Of a DNA stretch of 64,000 nt, positions 57,655-64,000 are shown piece after piece. Below the pieces are notes generated by a model, which saw nothing but the letters and a program-made list of their open reading frames with translations, did no database searches and had not been told where the DNA came from. The stretch lies in assembly GCA_018292915.2 (NCBI GenBank), contig JACVVK020000094.1, positions 1,142,501 to 1,206,500 on the forward strand, read 5' to 3'. The first letter of the stretch is position 1. Every line of letters begins with the position of its first letter. Source of the DNA: Batillaria attramentaria. Lineage: Eukaryota; Mollusca; Gastropoda; Batillariidae. The position numbers and the translations under genes are program-made.

Positions 57655-58371
57655 CACACTTGTTTAAAAAAGATGAAACCAAGAAGAAATTTATGCCACT
57701 GTGAATGTGATTTGTCACACATCAGTCACTCTCTAAGTTGACTAACTGAGCGCATCTCAAGAGATAAAATGATTTTGATGGTTCTGATTCATCTGATGTG
57801 ATAAACTGTTTCGTTTTTTGGTTTCCTTGAATGAGGCAATCAAGTGTTATGATCTCAACTGTGTGTGAGATGCACAAACTAATACTCTGTGCAAAAAAAA
57901 AAAAAAAAAAAATCTTCAAACTAATACTCTGTGCCAAAATAAGATTTTTTCCCTCTACTGAGACAGCAAAAAACAAATAAACAAAAGACAAGTTTAAACA
58001 ATTACAAAATTGTGTACAAGCAAAACAAAAAAACATGACATGGACATGACTATGAAATAGCACAAGACTGGCTAGGCATACCCTTCAAATTTCTGCTTTC
58101 AACACATCAACATTTATTCTGTGACATGTAAACAATAACACAGATGCCACCTGATACAGTTCTTCTTTAACTTCAATGGATCAGAATTTCACACAACCAA
58201 AACGATCAAAAGACATAAGAAAACATTTATGAACAAAACGGGTGAAAAATGAAAAGGCTGTTGCCTGTTCAGAATACTCACTATCGCCTTTGCGTAACAC
58301 TGGATGGCATCCTCATACTTCCGAGCAGCAAACAGTCTATTGCCCTGGTTTTTAAGATCAACGGCACTCAT
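48700..58371 (-). CDS. STUB1: STUB1 / CHIP, U-box E3 ubiquitin ligase and Hsp70/90 co-chaperone, complete
   Basis: Cytosolic quality-control ligase: TPR repeats bind the EEVD tails of Hsp70/Hsp90, the U-box recruits E2s. Exons 58371-58282, 57614-57416, 55869-55704, 54967-54892, 54440-54384, 49760-49644, 48825-48700 give 831 nt, 276 aa plus TGA (human 303 aa, also 7 exons). Starts [19 protein letters not shown], lacking the Gly/Ser-rich human N-terminus. TPR segments about residues 6-95 ([23 protein letters not shown]), then [13 protein letters not shown], the helical linker [13 protein letters not shown], and the U-box about 200-273 ([38 protein letters not shown]), ending WAEDY. Exon 2 has a (TG)n acceptor. 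Intron 5 contains the nested LINEs. Every junction keeps frame. Confidence 0.97.
49288..49620 (-). mobile_element. 3' end of an L2-like LINE, reverse, in STUB1 intron 6
   Basis: Plus strand begins with (AAT)n then TTTATATAGCGCTTAATC; on the minus strand the frame near 49485-49510 reads [13 protein letters not shown], the usual last residues of L2/CR1-type proteins. The tail sequence matches others of this family in the window. Confidence 0.7.
49644..49760 (-). CDS. STUB1: STUB1 exon 6 (U-box start)
   Basis: 117-nt exon reading [20 protein letters not shown], then [19 protein letters not shown]. This is the E2-binding half of the U-box; the Ile-Ser-Phe and Pro-Ser-Gly-Ile-Thr-Tyr signature is intact. 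Confidence 0.97.
50660..53940 (+). mobile_element. RTE-like LINE inserted inside another LINE
   Basis: Near full-length non-LTR retrotransposon flanked by the 12-bp direct repeat TCTGTATAGTGT (50648-50659 and 53941-53952). It ends in a short (ACTAA)n-type tail after the stop. A 5' leader of about 250 bp precedes the endonuclease frame. The target is the 3' region of the L2/CR1-like LINE on the same strand, so this element arrived second. Antisense to STUB1, in its intron 5. Confidence 0.93.
50905..53928 (+). pseudogene. LINE endonuclease-reverse transcriptase frame broken by one in-frame TGA
   Basis: One frame carries an apurinic-type endonuclease ([31 protein letters not shown]) to 51666, then TGA at 51667-51669, then the same frame resumes at once ([20 protein letters not shown]) and runs to TAA at 53926-53928. 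Reverse transcriptase motifs: [34 protein letters not shown] (53146-53169), [18 protein letters not shown] near the end. The first ATG in frame is 50938. TGA sits where relatives have Trp, so one G-to-A change could explain it. Clade (RTE-like) from overall resemblance. Confidence 0.92.
56023..56131. repeat. C-run and (CA)n in STUB1 intron 2
   Basis: C-run 56024-56038 then AC blocks; lies about 150 bp upstream of exon 3 in gene sense. Confidence 0.95.
57416..57614 (-). CDS. STUB1: STUB1 exon 2 (TPR core), (TG)n acceptor
   Basis: 199-nt exon from [20 protein letters not shown] to [10 protein letters not shown], holding most of the TPR clamp. The acceptor is TGTGTGTGTGCAG with no pyrimidine tract: an uninterrupted (TG)n block at 57617-57650 abuts the CAG. 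The donor GTGAG is normal. Confidence 0.95.
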
Positions 58372-59309
58372 TTTTCGCGTTGTGTTCTGACCACGCGTTC
58401 TCCTAAAAATAGGGATCTTTTCTTCTTCAGTTTTCCAGAATGTTTTGTCAGGAAGCCATGTTCTCAACACTAGGGAGTACTTCTTGCAAAAGCAGATCCG
58501 TGTGGTCGAGGATCAAATGAAACAATAATGGATTTATTAGACTTAAGGAAACACTTCAACAGTTCTAAACAAGTGCATATATACATGCACACGTATATAC
58601 TCAATCAATTTTGTAGAAGTTTAAACCCGTGGTTGAACAACAAGACGCATTTTGTACTCAAACAGGGAGACGTCATTGTCATTAAGGAGAATAAAATGTT
58701 AGGAACCAGATAGTATTTTCAACTACAACATTTGACCAGGGCTAGAAAGTGTTTTACATACCACTTTCAGTGCAAAACACGGAGTGTATTTTAGCTATAC
58801 CCGTATCTTTCCAGATCAAACGCCCCAAAGTTACCAGAGTAGCAGACGACAGATCTAACCGAAATGGGATGTGGAACTTTGTGCGACTTTAAAATATTTC
58901 AGTGAATTTCGTGGACTCAATATCTCCTAAAATCAAACATGCAGTAAACATATCTTGTCTCTATACCTCTTTTCCAATTTATATTCCACAGATTGTGTGT
59001 ATTTATTTTGCATCAACCGCATGCGGTTCTGACGATAAACACGGCGGTTCATTTGTATGATGATGGACTGTTTTAATTCCTGAAATGCCCTCCAGTCGTA
59101 AAAGAATACAATCTGTCGCACACGTAATGACTTTATGCACGTTCAGTTTTCTTTAGACTGACAGGAATTTCTGAGAGAACGCGTACTTTGCTTGGATGAG
59201 CGCCATGAGACGGTTCGCTTTAGTGAATCATGTTCTAACTTGACTTTACAATTATAGTTTATCTCACTGTACTTGGGTCTTCAGCTAAAATTAATAGTGC
59301 TGGCGAAAC
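58372..59309. promoter_or_regulatory. shared head-to-head promoter region of STUB1 and the CCDC57-like gene
   Basis: 938 bp between the start codons of two divergent genes. No repeats, AT-rich, no obvious TATA pair. Because the genes point apart, both promoters must lie here or the 5' UTRs must extend through it. Bidirectional control is inference. Confidence 0.5.
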
Positions 59310-62300
59310 ATGGATTATGGAGACCCTCATGTGTTGCGTGAACTCGCTGAACGGAAGGAAAAGGAGTGGAAAGATGTATCGGAGAAAAGGTATGGTAATT
59401 TGGTTAGGGAAAGAAATATGTTTATTCATACAGCTAATTAATATTACCTGGGGGTTACTCACTTTCAGTGTTTGCTTGCAAGGAAACATTCAAACGAATT
59501 GGAATCAGTTTGAACGAATCCCAATCTGTTGCCGCTTCTTTTTTTTTTTCTTCTTCTTTTTTTAACGTTGTTGTGATTAGTATGCCTCTAACCTGTGTGA
59601 TGACACGTACAACTTCAAATGCTGCAATATATATATATATATGTCCTCGAAAAGGCTTGCACTGTGTTTGGTGTCTTAATTGGTCTTCATCTGTGTGGTG
59701 TGTTCAGCAGCACAATCAATGAATCATTGTGAATAAAGTCCTGTATGTTTTTAATGTTTTATTTTTTTGTGTTAAATTTAGTAAATTTTACTTTAAATAT
59801 TTGACAGAGTACAGTCACTTGAGGCAGCATTGGCCCAGAAGGACAAGGAACTGGCTCGTCAGTCAGAAAAGTTCCTGAAGCTGAAAGACGACTTCAAATA
59901 TAACCTGAAACTACTAGAGGAGCGAGACCAGGAGCTTGAGCGTTATGACCTCATGTTTACAGGTACAGTATGCACTTGTATGATTTTTACCCACAATTTA
60001 TAATTATGAAGCAGCTTTGTGTTTTGTCAAGGCAGTCCTTTGCTGTATGCAGTATGCAGGGTTCCTGGGGCATTTAGGGATAGGGTCTGGAGAAGAAGGG
60101 GAGGTGGACAATGAGCTAATGGATAAGGATTAGGAGCAAACCATTGATGATTCTTAGTTCTTATGCAGCGGTCCTACTAATTACCGAAAACAACGAAACG
60201 ACCGAAAACAACTCTTAATACGGATAGAACGCGGTTCAAACATAGAAATAACAACACACAAACATGATTAAAGGTGAAAAAAGTGGCCTTAAAAAAAGCT
60301 AAAAGGAAAAAAAGGTGATATTGCAGAAAATAACCAGTCCGGACCAGAGTCGCTTCCCTTGGAGTGAATAAGTACTTTTTTCCTTTAAACTAGTTTAATG
60401 CCTCTTGTTTCGCCTTTAATCGTGTTTGTGTGTTGTTATTTCTATGTTTTAACTGCGTTCTACGCGTATTAAGAGTTGTTTTCGGTTGTTTTCGGTAATT
60501 AGTAGGACCCCTTATGCAGCATTGCAATTGCTTATCACTACTGCGCGCAAGAAGTTAAGTACAGTTATGACCATACATGTTCCACATTGTTTTCCCAAAG
60601 CTGTGAGTATGTGGTACAATTTCAGTACTAGTATTACTGTTTTGGTGAATTTTGGTCATGTTCATTTCGGGTAGAAGAATGAAGAAGAACTGGCTACCTT
60701 TCTGACACTTTTTAGATGATGCAGCGTGCACCTACAAGACTAAGTACTTGCATGCAAGTTTTACTCTCAGTACTTTTGGCAACTGTATGATGTTTTATGC
60801 AGACTTGAAAGCACAGTTAAACACACGCAATGCTGAGTTAAGTGAGTTGCGAATCCATCTGGACGATGCAAAGAAATTGCAAGAACGTGAGCAGCAGGCT
60901 CGGGATGAGCTTCACTCCACTTACCAGCAGCGCCTTAGGGAGAAACAAGCTGAGATTGAGGCATACAAAAAGTATGTGTACAATGTCATCATCTACAGTC
61001 GAACCTGCCAAGGCGGTCACCTGTATAAGCCAAACCACTGTCTAACCTGGTCACCCCAGAGGATCCCCTGACACACTAGCTGCTAACATGACACCCTGGA
61101 TAACCCGGTCACCTGTCTAAGGTGGTCAGTTTGACCCAGTACCTTGGGTGACCGCCTTACACAGGTTTGACTGTATCTTTATTACGGGAGATCTATTAGT
61201 TATACAATAGTATTGCTTATTCTGTCAAAATTTACTGTTTGTTCATTTAGCTAGCTGTTATCTGCCAGATTCTAAGTAAGTATGTATGCAAGTGTGCTTG
61301 TCTGTCTTTTGTCAGTACCTGTTGCATACTTTTGTTTTATTAGTTTATTTTAGACTGTATTTTTGAAGCGCCTTGAGCTCACCTTGTGGGGATGCTGCGC
61401 TATATATAATAATATTATATTGATCATTATTATTATTATTATTATTACATACATGTTTTGTTTTTGTAAGTTGTTCACTATAATTCCCCAACCTAAACAG
61501 TAATTTGACAAGATCTATAACAGCTTAGCTGCTGTGGAGATACTGGTTAAGAGCTATGTACCCCACTTTGTAAACGCATGTTCACTTATGTGCAGCACAA
61601 AGAATAATGAACTCCAAAAGGAACGTAGTGAGTTTGAGTCTCTGCGTCGAACCCTTCAGCACCAGCTGACTGAAATGGAGGCCGACCTTGATAGACAGCG
61701 CCATGAGCTTTCAACTGGTGAGCACTGTTTTGGGCCAGTATATGGTTAGGTCACTGAAGATGTATGTAAACTGACCAGTCCTTGTTTATCATCAAATCAT
61801 GTATGTGTTTATCATGTTCCTTGAGTATATATATATATATATACGTCTGTTTACTCAGTTGCACAGCAAAGTTAGAAGTGTTCTGCTTATTAATAATACA
61901 GTACTGCTTTCTCCCTGTGTGTGTACTAAGGATAACAATATGCTTCGAAATGAGGGGAGCCGGGGTGGTCGAATGGTAGAGCGTTGGACTTCTAATGCTC
62001 GGGTCGTGAGTTCGATCCCGGCTGGGGCCAAATATTTGTGCTGGCTTTTTCATCGTTGCCCCGTCTTTGATATCACCCTATGTGGTCGAAAAGGACGTTA
62101 AACCCCCAAACACCCACCCACCCACGCTTCGAAATGAATTGTCTCCTCTTGTTCTTACAGACCATCAGTAAGCTGGAATTTGGAGTAGAATTCAACCTTT
62201 ACCACTCGTAAACATTTTCACTGTAAATGTTTAATTTTTATTTATTTATTTTAACATTTTCTTTTGTATTTTCACAGAATTTGAAGATGCCCTGAGAAAG

Positions 62301-62605
62301 CGTGAACATGAATTCAGAGTGCAGGTGGATGAAATGAGTTCAAAAGTCCTAGAGTATGATTTAAAGGTAAATAAATGTACTCAGGCTTATAAATCTTTTT
62401 TCCCTGGTATATGATATATACATGTGTGTGTGTGTGTTCACTCGTGCCTGCGTGCATGTGATTCTTTAGCTGATTTTACTTCTATTTCAGGTGTAAAGGT
62501 GTGTGTGTGTGGAAGGGGGAGGGCAGTTTCTAGTATTTTTCACAGTTTATGCTACTGTTGTTTTGTGGTGTTGGTGGTGGGTTTTTTCGTTGTGTGTGTG
62601 TCTGT

Positions 62606-62645
<40 letters not shown>

Positions 62646-62721
62646 AAGGGGGTGGGCAGTTTCTAGTATTTTTCACAGTTTATGCTACTGTTGTTTTGTG
62701 GTGTTGGTGGTGGGTTTTTTC

Positions 62722-62776
<55 letters not shown>

Positions 62777-63112
62777 CTTATTTTGTTTATAGTTGACAGT
62801 ACTTTTCAAATACTTACAAAGAATGATTTTACACTGCAGAATTGGAAGTTCTTGGTAGTTTCATTGATTGTGCTATCTTTCAAAGATATATACAGGTTTT
62901 CTTTTGTCATAATCTCGGTGCTCTGTACCACAAATCTGCCCGCTTGTTTTTCAGGCCCAGCTACTGAGCAAGGAGCTAGAACTGGTGCGTGCTGAGCTGC
63001 AGAAACACAACGACCAGGCAGAGGAGGCCACTCATGGTCAGCATGACCTGGAAAAGCAACTGAAACACGTTCAGTGGCAGCTTGCTGATACCACAGCCAT
63101 GAAGGATGCAAG
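59310..63112 (+). CDS. CCDC57: CCDC57-like coiled-coil protein, N-terminal six exons
   Basis: Exons 59310-59389, 59808-59962, 60803-60971, 61596-61717, 62278-62366, 62955-63112, in frame (257 codons plus 2 nt), continuing past the window. Starts MDYGDPHVLRELAERKEKEW; exon 2 carries FKYNLKLLEERDQELERYD, very close to the vertebrate CCDC57 N-terminal signature (YNL.VLEERD.ELERYD), then LSELRIHLDDAKK. Nearly all visible residues are charged heptad-like helix (E, K, R, Q, L), i.e. coiled coil. In vertebrates CCDC57 is a centrosome/centriolar satellite and microtubule-associated protein needed for ciliogenesis; that role here is by homology. Intron 2 holds a long-TIR element, intron 4 a SINE, intron 5 microsatellites, intron 6 a long SINE. 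All donors GT, including GTACAG after exon 2 and GTCAGT after exon 6. Confidence 0.85.
60170..60510. mobile_element. long-TIR MITE, Mutator-like, in CCDC57 intron 2
   Basis: Inverted arms of about 110 bp starting GGTCCTACTAATTACCGAAA, then CTTAATACGGATAGAACGCG on the left and TTCTACGCGTATTAAGAG on the right. 10-bp duplication CTTATGCAGC at 60160-60169 and 60511-60520. Long arms and a 9-10 bp duplication suggest Mutator-like origin. Confidence 0.8.
61954..62125 (+). mobile_element. SINE family A, full copy in CCDC57 intron 4
   Basis: 172 bp from GGGGAGCCGGGGTGG to (ACCC)n tail, with the 12-bp duplication GCTTCGAAATGA at 61942-61953 and 62126-62137. The best copy for a family consensus. Confidence 0.95.
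62585..62775. repeat. duplicated block with (TG)n, CCDC57 intron 5
   Basis: Two TG tracts separated by a block (CAGTTTCTAGTATTTTTCAC ... GGGTTTTTTC) that also occurs upstream at 62523-62587: a tandem duplication of about 120 bp including the microsatellite. Confidence 0.9.
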
Positions 63113-63134
63113 GTCAGTATGGGGGACCATGATT

Positions 63135-63656
63135 TTTTTTTTTTTTTAAATTTATTTTTTTTTGGCTGCCCCAAGTCTTCCGCCAGCTCCATTGGTGATC
63201 CTCCCAGGTCATGGGTGGAATCCACGGAGGGTTGGAAAGCTGGGGCAATTTTTATTATGCATGATGATGGAGATGAGGATGATGGTAAGATGAAGCTATG
63301 GAGGTCCCTGTGGTTTGGGGCTGCGAGACAGGGCTGCATTCCACGCTTCCTGTAATAAATATCCCGGTGTTAGCCAGGCCCAGGGGCTATGGCACCTGCA
63401 GTGCTGGCCGTGTAATCATCCACATCATAAGAAGTGTCATACCAAGGGAAGCACCCCCAAAGTCGCACCCGTGAAGTTGGTGAATCTCGGCTGTGTGGCA
63501 ACAGCCTCCCAATTGGGCCCATGGCACACCCGCTCTGCGTTGGAACCAGCCTAGCCCTAGGTAGGAAAAATCCTGCTTGCCTCGGCTGGGACTCAAACCT
63601 AGGTCTCCTGGTCCATGGTCTGAAGTGCTAACAACTACACTATGGGGGCCAGTGGG
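63135..63656 (-). mobile_element. SINE family B, reverse, in CCDC57 intron 6
   Basis: Poly(T) at 63135-63148 then the reverse complement of the 13529-14037 copy, ending CACTATGGGGGCC. Duplication ACCATGATT at 63126-63134 and 63660-63668. It starts only about 20 bp past the exon 6 donor. Confidence 0.9.
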
Positions 63657-64000
63657 GAGACCATGATTAAAGAGGACAGTTGTCAACCAGCTGTTGTCAT
63701 TGTCTCTATTACTGGCAGCAGTGAAGGGGAAAATAATGGTGTTTGTAAACAAAAAGTGGAATAAAATTCCCACAGAGAAATGGGTGGTCCGTTTCTGGAA
63801 GTTTATATAATGGTAGTGTGTGATTCTTACTCTGTGTGAGGATTGTTTGAGAAGCGCATGTATATTTAGGCGCTTTATCCCAGACATCTAGCTCAAAGCG
63901 CCTTGAGCCAAACCAAACGTGCGCGCTCATGTGAATCACATGCATTCTCTCAGCGATCGTCAAAATGTGTCATGACCATGGTAGCCATTCGGGCTACCGC

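Noticed and set aside
61954..62040. tRNA genes at the A-box/B-box heads (also 13529, 17186, 20621, 37471)
   Set aside because: Heads do not close into a full cloverleaf with a proper acceptor stem, recur with shared non-tRNA bodies, and have target duplications: they are SINEs.

Overview
This is nuclear DNA of an invertebrate animal, most likely a mollusc and plausibly a gastropod. The host genes are split into short exons with GT-AG introns. Introns and spacers are filled with long GT/AC microsatellites, tRNA-headed SINEs, LINEs, MITEs and one LTR retrotransposon. No bacterial-style operon, tRNA gene or rRNA gene was seen. The phylum is an inference from protein similarity and repeat style; no marker gene fixes the species.

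Layout, left to right. (1) 428-11085, minus: a 4-aminobutyrate aminotransferase (GABA-T, ABAT) gene, 12 exons visible, with the last exon beyond the left edge. (2) 12170-27901, minus: a complete second GABA-T gene of 13 exons (506 codons). Ten consecutive exons have exactly the same lengths and phases as in copy 1, so the pair is a head-to-tail tandem duplication. Only about 1.1 kb separates the stop of the upstream copy from the start of the downstream copy. (3) 31042-35641, minus: a complete three-exon, 141-aa tryparedoxin/nucleoredoxin-like gene with a WCPPC active site. (4) 39024-43926, plus: an apparently intact Ty3/gypsy retrotransposon with LTRs that look identical, a 5-bp target duplication and one uninterrupted 1323-codon gag-pol frame. 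(5) 48700-58371, minus: STUB1 (CHIP E3 ubiquitin ligase), 7 exons, 276 codons. Intron 5 holds an L2/CR1-like LINE that was itself split by an RTE-like LINE. (6) 59310 to beyond 63112, plus: the first six exons of a CCDC57-like coiled-coil gene, head to head with STUB1.

The host genes do not form one pathway. The two GABA-T copies act in GABA catabolism. The small thioredoxin-fold protein is a redox enzyme. STUB1 links Hsp70/Hsp90 clients to ubiquitination. CCDC57 is a centrosomal/microtubule protein in vertebrates.

No convincing new multi-gene system was found. The items most worth a second look are: the upstream GABA-T copy has lost both cysteines that bind the [2Fe-2S] cluster while keeping the other catalytic residues; one GABA-T splice donor appears to be supplied by a SINE tail; the STUB1 exon 2 acceptor is a pure (TG)n tract like that of CFTR exon 9; several transposons are nested with readable target duplications; and there are several short inverted-repeat element families, some possibly undescribed.
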